Source: Mangrovicoccus sp. HB161399
GTDB taxonomy: Bacteria; Pseudomonadota; Alphaproteobacteria; Rhodobacterales; Rhodobacteraceae
Direction: 5' to 3'
Assembly (NCBI RefSeq): GCF_013184745.1
Contig: NZ_JAATVU010000022.1
Location: forward strand, 33,807 to 97,806
Length of the DNA stretch: 64,000 bases
Position numbers and translations under genes: made by a program. A model generated the notes under the pieces. The model saw only the letters and a list, made by a program, of their open reading frames with translations, was not told where the DNA came from and made no database searches. How positions within the stretch are numbered: position 1 is the stretch's first letter; every line of letters starts with the position of its first letter. Below are positions 24,497 to 32,965 of the stretch, piece by piece.

Positions 24497-25284
24497 TGAC
24501 CGCACAGCCAGAAGGCCATGTCCGCGTCGAGGATGTCTGCATCCGCTTCGACGGCAAGCAGGGCCCCGTCACCGCCCTCGCGCCGACCTCGGTCGAGCTG
24601 CGCCCCGGCACCTTCACCGCGCTGATAGGCCCGTCGGGCTGCGGCAAGTCCACCCTGATGAACGCCATCGGCGGCTTCGTGAAGCCCGCCTCGGGGCGGA
24701 TCACGCTGGACGGCGCGCCTATCGACGGACCCTCGGACAAGGTGGGGGTGATCTTCCAGCAATACGGGCTGTTCCCCTGGTTCACCGCGCTCGGCAATGT
24801 CCGCTTCGGGCTGAAGCGGCTGGGCCTGCCGAAGCGGGAGGAGATCGACCGGGCGCGCGCCGCGCTCGACGAGGTCGGCCTGGGCGCGCATGCCGGGAAA
24901 TACCCGCAGCAGCTTTCGGGGGGCATGAAGCAGCGAGTCGCCATCGCGCGCACCTTCGCCTTCGGTCCCAAGGTTCTCCTGATGGACGAGCCCTTCGGCG
25001 CGCTCGACGCCCAGACGCGGCTGGTGATGCACGAGCTCCTGCTGGGCGTCTGGCAGAAGCACCGGGCGACGGTGCTGTTCGTCACCCACGATGTCGACGA
25101 GGCGCTGCTGCTGGCCGATGACGTGTGGGTGATGAGCCAGGCGCCGGGGCGGCTGATCCGCCACTGCGAGCTGAAACAGGAGCGGCCGCGCAGCTTCAGC
25201 CGCTCGGGTTCGGACCTGCTGGAGATCCGCGACGAGATCATCGGGCTGCTTCATCCGCGCAGCATGCTGGCCGAACCGGCCTGA
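24496..25284 (+). CDS. ABC ATPase, taurine/sulfonate type
   Basis: 262 residues. Walker A GPSGCGKST begins at residue 45; the Q-loop is in FQQYGLFPWFTAL, the signature is LSGGMKQRVAIART, Walker B is LLMDEPFGALDAQT and the switch is FVTHDVDEALLLADD. It belongs to the TauB/SsuB group. The ATG at 24496 overlaps the permease stop by one base. It powers the LacI-controlled importer of this operon and is a paralogue of the ATPase encoded at 15054. Confidence 0.94.
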   Translation: MTAQPEGHVRVEDVCIRFDGKQGPVTALAPTSVELRPGTFTALIGPSGCGKSTLMNAIGGFVKPASGRITLDGAPIDGPSDKVGVIFQQYGLFPWFTALGNVRFGLKRLGLPKREEIDRARAALDEVGLGAHAGKYPQQLSGGMKQRVAIARTFAFGPKVLLMDEPFGALDAQTRLVMHELLLGVWQKHRATVLFVTHDVDEALLLADDVWVMSQAPGRLIRHCELKQERPRSFSRSGSDLLEIRDEIIGLLHPRSMLAEPA

Positions 25285-25321
25285 CATCAACGAGGCAAGA
25301 CATTCCGACGGGAGACGACAC

Positions 25322-26287
25322 ATGACGAAACTGACGCAAATCGCCCTGGCCGCCATCATCGCGGCCGCCCCCGCCCTGGCCCATGCCGGCAAGCTGGTCT
25401 TTGCCTGGAGCCCCAACCCCTCGACCCCGCAGGTCGATGTGGCCCTGGCCAAGGGCTATTTCGAGGAAGCCGGAGTGGACGTGCAGCTGGTGTCCTTCGC
25501 CTCGGGCCGCGAAGGGTTCGAGGCGCTGCTGGGCGGCCAGGTGGACGTGGCCTTCATGGCCGAATTTCCCGCCGCGACCGGCGCGCTCATGGGACAGGAC
25601 TTCCGCATCGTCGGCGACCTGGCCCGCTATTCCGGATCGCGGGTGATCGGCAATGCCGGGGCCGGGCCGCTGGACAGCGCCGCCGATCTGGCCGGCCGCC
25701 GCATCGGCACCACGATCGGCACGAATGTCCACTACTTCCTCGATGGCCTGCTGGAGGACGCCGGGGTCGAGGCGGAGATCGTCTCCGCCGCGCCGCCGGA
25801 TCTGGTTCCCGCCGTGGCGCGCGGCGATGTCGGTGCGATTGCCGCCTTCCCCAGCTTCTACGCTGCCGCCGCACGGGTGCTGGGCGGCGACTACGCGGAG
25901 CTGCGCGGCGGGGACTACCAGGTGCATTACATCCTCGCCGCCACGCCCGCGATGACCGGCGCGGACTCCGCGGATCTGGAGGCCTTCCTCGGCGCGCTAG
26001 CCCGCGCCGACGCCGATGTCGCCGCCGATCCGGCTGCGGCGATGCAGGCGGTCGCCGCCTCGATGCAGGGGGCGATGCCGGTCGAGGCGCTGCAGGAGAT
26101 GTGGCAGGACGTCGAGTTCGGCCTGACGCTCGACGGCAGCCTGTCCAGCCTGATCCTGGACGAGGCCGGCTGGATCCTCGGCCAGGGCGTCATCCGCGGC
26201 GAGCCGCTGACCGCCGAGGCGCTGGCCGCCTACATGGCGCCGGAGCCGCTGGAGCGCGCTGCCCGGGCCGCCGCCGCCAGGAACTGA
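25322..26287 (+). CDS. ABC substrate-binding protein, taurine/sulfonate type
   Basis: 321 residues, normal length for the SsuA/TauA group. A signal peptide (residues 1-22, ending AHA) precedes the binding domain: LVFAWSPNPSTPQVDVALAK, the GQVDVAFMAEFPA segment and a hinge helix around LVPAVARGDVGAIAAFP. It lies 37 bases after the ATPase gene and is last in the operon, followed by a hairpin. The binding pocket cannot be read by eye; sulfonates, sulfate esters or aromatic acids are plausible ligands given the ASST-family gene heading the operon. Confidence 0.9.
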   Translation: MTKLTQIALAAIIAAAPALAHAGKLVFAWSPNPSTPQVDVALAKGYFEEAGVDVQLVSFASGREGFEALLGGQVDVAFMAEFPAATGALMGQDFRIVGDLARYSGSRVIGNAGAGPLDSAADLAGRRIGTTIGTNVHYFLDGLLEDAGVEAEIVSAAPPDLVPAVARGDVGAIAAFPSFYAAAARVLGGDYAELRGGDYQVHYILAATPAMTGADSADLEAFLGALARADADVAADPAAAMQAVAASMQGAMPVEALQEMWQDVEFGLTLDGSLSSLILDEAGWILGQGVIRGEPLTAEALAAYMAPEPLERAARAAAARN

Positions 26288-26324
26288 GCGGAGGGCAGGC
26301 CGCGGCAGGATGCGCCGCAGGAAA

Positions 26325-26350
26325 AGCGCCCGGCTGGAAGGCCGGGCGCT
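26325..26350 (+). terminator. Hairpin after binding-protein gene
   Basis: AGCGCCCGGC (26325-26334), a six-base loop and GCCGGGCGCT (26341-26350) form a perfect 10-base stem, 37 bases after the stop codon. A short GTCACTT follows rather than a T-run. Likely the transcription end of the ASST/ABC operon. Confidence 0.7.
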
Positions 26351-27382
26351 GTCACTTCGCCGGATGCCGTGCCGGGATGCCGCCCTTTCACCGACGGGTC
26401 TCTCGGGGAGGACGCGGTTTTCCGCAAGGCCTGACGTGTTGGCCATTCCGGAGCATTGCATCGAGGATGGCGGGGAGCTGACGCCCGACTGCGATCAACC
26501 TTCCCTGCGCTTCGGCTCCTGTCGATGAAGGCCTCGCGCGTCGGCACGCTGCGCGAGGCGGATGGCACTGCATCGCCGCCGCTCGCGACTTCGAACACGG
26601 CCAGGCCATCCGTGGGAAGAGATGCAGCCCGGCGAGCAATGTCCGAACCTGTGTCTGCGATGCGTGCGGGGTGCCGGTGGGCAAGCTGTCGGTGCCGGTC
26701 CAGCTGCGCGCAAGGCTGCGGCCGATGATGGTCAGCAGCCTTGCCATGGTTCCCGTCCATGTCTGGCGTGCTCCCGGCGGCCCAAGCAACTGTCCAGGTT
26801 GGAAACGGAACGGAGCGGCTCTTGCTTCCGCACGGGCTCAGGGTCGAGGGGGACGGGGCCCACTCCACAAGGTCACAGCCGCTCAAACCGGAAAGACAGG
26901 GGCGGCGGCGGCCTGGTTTTCGAAGGCCCTAGACCCCATGATCGCTCTGCACGGTGACTAGGTCGGCGGTCTCTCCCGCGGCATTCTGCATGCGAGGGTT
27001 GCCCCGGATGACCCGGCGCCGAGCCTCAGGAATGGGGGAGAGACCATGGGGTCTAATGCTGCGCCTCTTGGGCGCGGCACCAATCGCCTGCGGATTCTGC
27101 GCCCCGCAGTGAGGGACGGGTCGGCCGGGTGCCGGTGCAAGCTCCGGACCTTCCTTGGATGGGCTCCGGCAGGGCGGGCCGCGGGGCCGGAAGGACGGCG
27201 GACAGCTCCGGACTGCCGGTCCGGGGACTGCGGCAGGCGGGGTGCTGGACGGGCGGGGCCGGATCGGCGATCACGGGCCGTCGCCCGGTGCCCGTCCCGC
27301 GACCGGACCGGCCGTGCGCCATGCCGCGCTTGTGCGCACCCATCCCGGGCCGGGCGGCCCGCAGACCACTTGGAGGCCCCGA
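26351..27382. other. 1-kb gap, no recognisable gene
   Basis: Open frames exist on both strands, but none gives a recognisable product or has a good start site. Local composition is less GC-extreme than the flanking genes (about 26400-26950). The nested inverted repeats at 26930-27055 are its one clear structure. TGGAGG at 27371 is the ribosome binding site of the cupin gene. Confidence 0.5.
26930..27055. repeat. Nested inverted repeats, possible structured RNA
   Basis: TAGACCCCATG (26930-26940) pairs perfectly with CATGGGGTCTA (27045-27055). Inside it, GGTCTCTCCC (26968-26977) pairs perfectly with GGGAGAGACC (27036-27045), sharing one base with the outer arm. As RNA this would be a 126-base element with stacked outer and inner stems on the 3' side and a 27-base bulge on the 5' side. 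It lies in a gene-free gap, so it may be a small RNA or the trace of a mobile element. No known RNA family was recognised. Confidence 0.65.
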
Positions 27383-28129
27383 ATGACCACCGACTCCCTC
27401 GCCCGCTTCGGCGCGACCCGTTCCGACATCCGGGCGCGCCATGCGCTGCTGACCCCGGAAAGCCATGAATGGGTCACCCAGCCGGACTGGCCCGGGGCGG
27501 AGCTGGCCGTGCTGGTTTCGCCCGACATGGGGGCGCGGCTGTCGCTGTCGCTGGTGCGCTGTCCGGAAGATGCCGCCGCCCATCCTGCGGCGCCGGGGCT
27601 GGCGCGCTTCGTCTTCTGCCTCGAGGGCGGCGCGGCCCTGTCGGACGGCACCGGGCTGGCGCCCGAGAGCTTCGCCTTCCTGCCGCCCGGCTGCGGCCTC
27701 GGGCTCGACATCCCGGCGGGCAGCCGCCTGGCGGTGTTCGAATGGCGCTTCCTGCCCCGCGGGGAGGTGCCCGGCCCGCTGGCCGGCAGCCTCGCGGGCG
27801 TCCCGGCGCGGGCGCTGCGCGGCGATGACTGGCTGAAGGTGCAGAAGATGCTGCCGTCCGACCCGGCCTTCGATTTCGAGGTCAATGTCATGAGCTTCCG
27901 CCCCGGCGCCTCGCTGGCCTATGTGGAGACGCATTTCATGGAGCACGGGCTGCTGATGCTCGATGGCGGCGGGGTCTACCGGCTGGACGGCCTCTGGTAT
28001 CCGGTGCAGGCGGGCGACGCGATCTGGATGGGGCCGCATGTGCCGCAATGGTTCGGCGCGCTCGGCCGCACCCCGTCGCGCTACCTGATCTGCAAGAACT
28101 ACAACCGCTCGCCGATGGCGCGGGCCTGA
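27383..28129 (+). CDS. allE: (S)-ureidoglycine aminohydrolase-like bicupin
   Basis: 248 residues, two cupin domains. The C-terminal cupin has the complete metal set known for ureidoglycine aminohydrolase: ETHFMEHG (Glu, His, His) and GPHVPQWF (Gln), in the family context GDAIWMGPHVPQWFGALG and ending YLICKNYNR. This enzyme releases ammonia from ureidoglycine in purine/allantoin breakdown and needs manganese. No allantoinase, allantoate amidohydrolase or uricase gene lies in the window, so the gene is isolated; it may serve genes elsewhere. The start is supported by TGGAGG. It is convergent with the MFS gene (27-base gap). Confidence 0.85.
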   Translation: MTTDSLARFGATRSDIRARHALLTPESHEWVTQPDWPGAELAVLVSPDMGARLSLSLVRCPEDAAAHPAAPGLARFVFCLEGGAALSDGTGLAPESFAFLPPGCGLGLDIPAGSRLAVFEWRFLPRGEVPGPLAGSLAGVPARALRGDDWLKVQKMLPSDPAFDFEVNVMSFRPGASLAYVETHFMEHGLLMLDGGGVYRLDGLWYPVQAGDAIWMGPHVPQWFGALGRTPSRYLICKNYNRSPMARA

Positions 28130-28156
28130 CCGGCCGCGCCTCCGGGAGCGGGCGGT

Positions 28157-29425
28157 TCAGCCGCCGCGGCGCAGCTGGCCGCCGAAATGCAGCGCCAGCG
28201 CGATCCCGCAGGCGGCCAGCGCCACCAGCCCGGCCGAGAAGGCGAGGAAGGCGGCCTGGATGCCGATCCCGTCGATCAGGAAGCCCATCCCGAAGGTCGG
28301 CACGGCGTTGGCCAGGTAGCCCACGACATAGAAGCGCGATATCCGCCCGGTCAGCGTTTCGGCGGTCGAGGTCTCGTTGACCAGGGTCGCGCCGCCGACG
28401 AAGGCGGCGCCGTAGGCCAGGCCGCAGAGCGGCATCGACAGCACGAAGAGGGCGGGCAGGGGCACGGTCGCGGCGCCGGCCACGAGGACCTGCAGCACCG
28501 CTATGGCGGCGAAGCCCGCGAGGATGGCGCGGATCGACCGGATCTGGCCGCCCAGCACCTGTCCGATCCCGGCGAAGAGCTGGAAGATGGCAGGCAGAAG
28601 CCCGGCCAGCGCGTGGACCTGCAGGTGGAAGAGGTCGGTGGCGAAGGTGACGCCGAGCGCCATCAGGATCGAGCCGAGGATCCAGGCCGCGGTCAGCGCC
28701 AGGCAGGCCAGAAGGAACAGCCGTCCGCCCAGCACCGGCCCGATCCGCTCGGCCAGCGAGGCGGTGCCGCCGCTGCCGCTTTCCGACGCTCCGGTGCCCT
28801 TGGCCTTCGGCCAGGGCGACAGCAGCAGCCCGAGGAAGGCCAGCGCCGCGACGGCCGCGATGCACAGGAAGGGCGTCACCAGCGGCGCGGCATCCGCGGC
28901 CAGCGCGGCGGAGGACAGGCAGGGTCCGGCCGCTGCGCCGCCGGTGAAGGCGACTGTGGAGATCATCGCCGCATGGCCGCGCCGGGCGGGCGGGCTGAGC
29001 TCGTAGATCGCCGCCGAGGCGGTGGACGTGATCAGCCCTGTGCTGATCCCCGACAGGAACCGGCCCGCCAGCAGCATCGGCACGCCGTCGGCCATGGCGA
29101 AGAGGATCGCGCCGGCGGCGGTGGCGACCAGCGCGGGCAGCAGCACCTGCCGCCGGTCCGAGCTGGCGCGGTTGATCCGGCCGGACAGGAACAGCGCCAG
29201 CAGCGTGCCGAGCGCATAGACCGAGAAGATCGTCGTCCCCGCGCTCTGCGGCAGGTCCCATTGCGCGACATAGACCGGATAGAGCGGGCTCGGCGTGGTG
29301 CTGGCCAGCAGCGCCGCGAAGATCGCGAGCGCCAGCGAGGCGCGTCCCAGCAGGTAGCCCGGCGCGGCGGCCCCGGCGCGGATGTTCCGGGCGGTCCCGG
29401 CTCCGAAATCTTCGGCAACTGTCAT
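28157..29425 (-). CDS. MFS transporter
   Basis: 422 residues with about 12 membrane spans. The loop between spans 2 and 3 reads LSGRINRASSDRRQVLL, the MFS motif A region in a modified form, and a polar central loop (around KAKGTGASESGSGG) separates the two halves. The start at 29425 was chosen because the first span begins about 25 residues later. It points away from the siderophore receptor gene, with a 465-base gap between them. A role in siderophore export is possible from its position but unproven; a drug or metabolite efflux pump is equally likely. Confidence 0.85.
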   Translation of the reverse strand: MTVAEDFGAGTARNIRAGAAAPGYLLGRASLALAIFAALLASTTPSPLYPVYVAQWDLPQSAGTTIFSVYALGTLLALFLSGRINRASSDRRQVLLPALVATAAGAILFAMADGVPMLLAGRFLSGISTGLITSTASAAIYELSPPARRGHAAMISTVAFTGGAAAGPCLSSAALAADAAPLVTPFLCIAAVAALAFLGLLLSPWPKAKGTGASESGSGGTASLAERIGPVLGGRLFLLACLALTAAWILGSILMALGVTFATDLFHLQVHALAGLLPAIFQLFAGIGQVLGGQIRSIRAILAGFAAIAVLQVLVAGAATVPLPALFVLSMPLCGLAYGAAFVGGATLVNETSTAETLTGRISRFYVVGYLANAVPTFGMGFLIDGIGIQAAFLAFSAGLVALAACGIALALHFGGQLRRGG

Positions 29426-29890
29426 GTCAGGCAGCGTTCCAATCGTTGCGGCCGGGACCGCACGGGCCCCGGAACGGCAAAAGGCAGCCCCGTCCATGCT
29501 GAGGAGGCCGCCCGTTCCCGTCTTGTCTGGCCAATTGGTACAGCAATGGCGAGCGGATTAGCAATTTCGATATTGCAAGTCTGCCATGCGCGTTGCGCCG
29601 TGGCTGGCGGGACGCGCCTTTCCGGGCGGTTACGGGGCAGGCCGGGGGCCGCCCGGAGTGCGCCCCGGCCACCGGCCTGAAGGCGTTCGGAGGCGGCCGG
29701 GGTTCCGGAGCAACAACTGACAAAAACACTCGGATTCTTGTTGCCACCGCGCCCGCCATCTGCAATGTGATTGCCCGTGACCGCGCCGCGAGGCGCAGGC
29801 CGGGCCCGTCCGGCGCCCGGATTTCCGCAACACCCAGGACCGCCAGCAGATCCTCCGATCGGCCAGCCCTCCCCGATCGAGAGGACTGCC
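29426..29890. promoter_or_regulatory. Divergent promoter region, MFS / TonB receptor
   Basis: 465 bases without a gene between divergent genes. It contains the dyad GCAATTTCGATATTGC (29561-29576: GCAAT and ATTGC around TTCGAT), the palindrome CCAATTGG (29531-29538), and the iron-box candidate listed at 29718. The dyad lies nearer the MFS start and could be an operator for that gene. Confidence 0.6.
29718..29734 (+). promoter_or_regulatory. Iron-box candidate, site 1 (TonB receptor)
   Basis: TGACAAAAACACTCGGA fits TGA-N9-TCGGA, shared with the other siderophore promoters. It is framed by GCAACAA (29710-29716) and TTGTTGC (29738-29744), a perfect 7-base inverted repeat. It lies 157 bases before the receptor start. 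The regulator could be RirA, Irr, IscR or Fur; this is inferred. Confidence 0.55.
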
Positions 29891-31966
29891 ATGACCCCGA
29901 TTTTCCGCAAGAGCATGCTGCCGGTGGCCTGCCTGCTCGCCCCCGCCGCCTCCTGGGCGCAGGAGGCCGCCCCCACCGTGCTGGGCCCGATCATTGTCCA
30001 GGGCGAGCGCATCGAGCGCAGCCTGGAGGACACCGCCAGCTCGGTCAGCGTGATCGAGGCCGCCCGGGTCGAAGAGCGCAGCGGCGCGTCGACCGTCGAC
30101 GAGGCGGTGAACACCGTGCCCAACGTCATCTTCAATTCCACCAACGGCGCGCCGGTGATCCGCGGCCAGGACGGGCAGGGGCCGAACGAGGGATCGGGCG
30201 CGTTCTTCGGCGGCACGGTCCCGCGGGTTCCGGTCAATGTCGACGGCCACGTGATGACCTACAACGAGCTGGTCTTCGGCATGGCCTCGCTGTGGGATGT
30301 CGACACGATCGAGGTCTATCGCGGGCCGCAGACCTCGGCGCAGGGCGCGAATTCCATCGCCGGCGCGGTCATCGTCAACACCAACGATCCGAGTTTCGTG
30401 CCGGAGGCCGCCGCCCAGCTGGAATTCGGTAGCTACAACACCCGGCGCGGCTCGGTGATGGTCTCGGGGCCGCTGTCGGACTCCTTCGCCGCGCGCTTCT
30501 CCTATGACTACCAGGCGCGCGACACCTTCATCGACTACAAGAACGACGCGTTCATGAAGGGGGACACCGACCAGGATTTCGAGGCCTCCACCGCGCGCGC
30601 CAAGCTGCTGTGGCAGCCCGAGGCGCTGCCGCAGCTGGAGGTCATGCTGACCCTGTCGCAGATCGAGACCAGCGCGCCGTCATGGGAAGCCGCCTCGGGC
30701 AAGCGCAGCACCTATGCCAAGATGGACAACTGGACCAACTCGATGCCCAGCTGGGAGGTCGACACGACCTATGGCGTGCTCGATGCCAGCTACGAGTTCG
30801 ACGGCGGCGCCACGCTGCACAACCAGTTCCAGTGGGCCGGGATCCATACCGAGCGCAAGACCGCGCCGGACACCGCCGGCAGCGCCAAGATCGACCAGGA
30901 CGACATGTCGAACGAGACCCGGCTGGTCTTCGGCGACGAGGTCTCGGCGCTCAGCGGCGTGGCCGGGGTCTATGTCTCGCGGCTGAGTTCGGACGAATGG
31001 CTGAACTACTACCCGGACTACTACGGCATCACCACCTTCGACGACGAGAAGGAGAGCCTCGGGATATACGCCGAGACGACCTGGCGCTTCGCCGGCCGAT
31101 GGTCGCTGACCGGCGGGCTGCGCTACCAGCGCGACCACATCACCCGCGAGGGCACGACCGGGCTGGCGCCCGAGGACCTGGATTACGACGAGACCTTCGG
31201 CGCCTGGCTGCCGAAGCTGTCGCTGGCCTATGACGTCACCGATGGCGTCACGGTGGGCGCGCTGGTCTCGCGCGGCTACAACCCCGGCGGGGTCAGCCTC
31301 AGCTTCGTGACCGGCGAGTACCTGGATTTCGACGAGGAAACCTCGTGGAACTACGAGCTCTTCACCCGCGCCAACCTGATGGGCGGGCGGCTGATGCTCA
31401 ACGGCAACCTGTTCTACACGGAGGCCGAGGATTCCCAGAGGCTGCTGCCGGACTACCGCGGCACGCTTGCGGCGGGGAACATCACCGTCAATGCCGACGA
31501 GGCGACGTCCTACGGGCTGGAGGCCGACATGGCCTGGCAGGCAACGCAGGTGCTGAACGTCTCGGCCGGGCTCGGCCTGATGTGGACCGAGATCGGCGAG
31601 TTCGAGGATGCGCTCGGCAACAGCTACGAGGGCAACGAATTCGGCAGCGCGCCGAGCTACACCGTCACGCTGGGCGCCGACTGGCAGGCGCTGCCGCGGC
31701 TGACGCTGGGCGGCCAGCTGCGCCATGTCGACGGCTACTATTCGGGAGACACCAACGAGCCGGAATTCGAGGTCGACGACTACACGCTGGTCGATCTGCG
31801 CGCGGGCTACGACCTCACGGATGCCGTCCAGGTCTACGGCTATGTCGACAATGTCTTCGACGAGCGGTCGCCGCTCTACATGCTGACCGACCGCTCGGTG
31901 GGCGGCACGGTGGCGAAGATGACCGCGCCCAGGGTGTTCGGGCTCGGCGTCAAGGCGACCTTCTGA
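29891..31966 (+). CDS. TonB-dependent siderophore receptor
   Basis: 691 residues, an outer-membrane beta-barrel receptor. A signal peptide (residues 1-23, ending SWA) is followed by the plug domain (SVIEAARVEERSGASTVDEAVNTVPNVIF and RGPQTSAQGANSIAGAVIVNTNDP) and a long barrel rich in alternating aromatic residues. It ends in GVKATF, with the terminal phenylalanine required for barrel assembly. It faces the ferric-siderophore ABC genes convergently and carries an upstream iron-box candidate, so it is the probable receptor for the catecholate made by the downstream NRPS genes. A TonB box could lie in the TVLGPIIVQGE segment near residue 30. Confidence 0.92.
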   Translation: MTPIFRKSMLPVACLLAPAASWAQEAAPTVLGPIIVQGERIERSLEDTASSVSVIEAARVEERSGASTVDEAVNTVPNVIFNSTNGAPVIRGQDGQGPNEGSGAFFGGTVPRVPVNVDGHVMTYNELVFGMASLWDVDTIEVYRGPQTSAQGANSIAGAVIVNTNDPSFVPEAAAQLEFGSYNTRRGSVMVSGPLSDSFAARFSYDYQARDTFIDYKNDAFMKGDTDQDFEASTARAKLLWQPEALPQLEVMLTLSQIETSAPSWEAASGKRSTYAKMDNWTNSMPSWEVDTTYGVLDASYEFDGGATLHNQFQWAGIHTERKTAPDTAGSAKIDQDDMSNETRLVFGDEVSALSGVAGVYVSRLSSDEWLNYYPDYYGITTFDDEKESLGIYAETTWRFAGRWSLTGGLRYQRDHITREGTTGLAPEDLDYDETFGAWLPKLSLAYDVTDGVTVGALVSRGYNPGGVSLSFVTGEYLDFDEETSWNYELFTRANLMGGRLMLNGNLFYTEAEDSQRLLPDYRGTLAAGNITVNADEATSYGLEADMAWQATQVLNVSAGLGLMWTEIGEFEDALGNSYEGNEFGSAPSYTVTLGADWQALPRLTLGGQLRHVDGYYSGDTNEPEFEVDDYTLVDLRAGYDLTDAVQVYGYVDNVFDERSPLYMLTDRSVGGTVAKMTAPRVFGLGVKATF

Positions 31967-31974
31967 GGCGGGCA

Positions 31975-32001
31975 GGGCCCGGGCCTTGTCCGCCCGGGCC
32001 C
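31975..32001. terminator. Bidirectional hairpin between receptor and binding-protein genes
   Basis: GGGCCCGGGC (31975-31984), a seven-base loop and its perfect complement (31992-32001) lie between two convergent genes. A shared terminator is the simplest reading. Confidence 0.65.
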
Positions 32002-32014
32002 CGGGACCGGCCCG

Positions 32015-32965
32015 TCACCGGCCGGCCCAGTCCTCCAGCGCCGCGAGCGTGTTGAGCGCGCTGGCGACCGTCGGCGTGGTCACCTTCGATCCGTCGAGAA
32101 CCACCATCCGGCCCTCCCGCGCGGGCTTCAGGAAACGGTCCCATCCCGGCGCGATGCGGCCGAGCTGGGCCTTGACGGCCTCCTCCGATAGATCGCCGCT
32201 GACATAGCTGCCGAGCACGACCAGCAGGTCGGGATCCATCCTGAGGAAGGCCTCGGCGCTGACCGGCGCGCCGAGCGCCGACTGTCCCGGCGCCACCGTG
32301 CCGGGGGCGAGATCGAGGCGCGCGTAGCCCAGATCCTCGATCGCCCGGATCATGCCGGAGCTTTCGTTCACCACGTTCACCGTGTCATGCAGGAACACCG
32401 CCAGATAGGTCTGGCCGGGTTCGGCGCCCACAATCCCGCGCGCCTCCCCGAGCGCCGCACGGTAGTCCGCCATCCGTGCCTCCATCGCGCCGCCGGCGTT
32501 CAGGACGCCTGCCAGGTCCTCCTCGATCTCGATGCCGCGCGTGGTGCCCGGCCCGATGTTCTGCAGGTAGACGGGCGCGATCTCGGCCAGCCGGTCCGCC
32601 TTGGGGCCATCGAACTCGGTTGCGAGGATCAGGTCCGGCTGCAATGCGCGCAGCCGCTCCAGGTCGGGATTGCCGATCGGACCGATGCCCTTCGGCGGCT
32701 CCGCGGGCGCGCGGCCGCCGAGCGTGGAGGCCAGGAAGTCGACGGCCAGCAGCATGCCGCCATCGTCGTCGCGGCCGTAGCTGCCCGCCAGCGGAAGGCC
32801 GAGATCCGCGACCGGCACGCCCAGCAGCGGTTCGTGCAGCACGACGATGCGCTGCGGATGGTCGGGCACGGTCACGGCGCGGCCGGTGTCGTCGGTGAGG
32901 TTGCGGTCGGCCAGCGCGGCGGTGCCGGACAGCAGCAGCGCGAGGAGGGGAAGGGGGCGGATCAT
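32015..32965 (-). CDS. Ferric-siderophore periplasmic binding protein (FecB/FepB type)
   Basis: 316 residues, class III (Fhu/BtuF-like) binding protein. A signal peptide (residues 1-19) precedes LTDDTGRAVTVPDHPQRIVVL, the family's usual first strand, and DLERLRALQPDLILATEFDGPK. It has the two-lobed pattern with the long central helix around residues 160-180. It is last in a four-gene operon whose members overlap as ATGA. It would bind the iron-loaded siderophore after TonB-dependent uptake and deliver it to the permease pair. Confidence 0.9.
   Translation of the reverse strand: MIRPLPLLALLLSGTAALADRNLTDDTGRAVTVPDHPQRIVVLHEPLLGVPVADLGLPLAGSYGRDDDGGMLLAVDFLASTLGGRAPAEPPKGIGPIGNPDLERLRALQPDLILATEFDGPKADRLAEIAPVYLQNIGPGTTRGIEIEEDLAGVLNAGGAMEARMADYRAALGEARGIVGAEPGQTYLAVFLHDTVNVVNESSGMIRAIEDLGYARLDLAPGTVAPGQSALGAPVSAEAFLRMDPDLLVVLGSYVSGDLSEEAVKAQLGRIAPGWDRFLKPAREGRMVVLDGSKVTTPTVASALNTLAALEDWAGR

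Noticed and set aside
26351..26900. Possible gene on either strand in the gap after the second binding-protein gene
   Set aside because: Frames are short, have no ribosome binding site and no family-like pattern.
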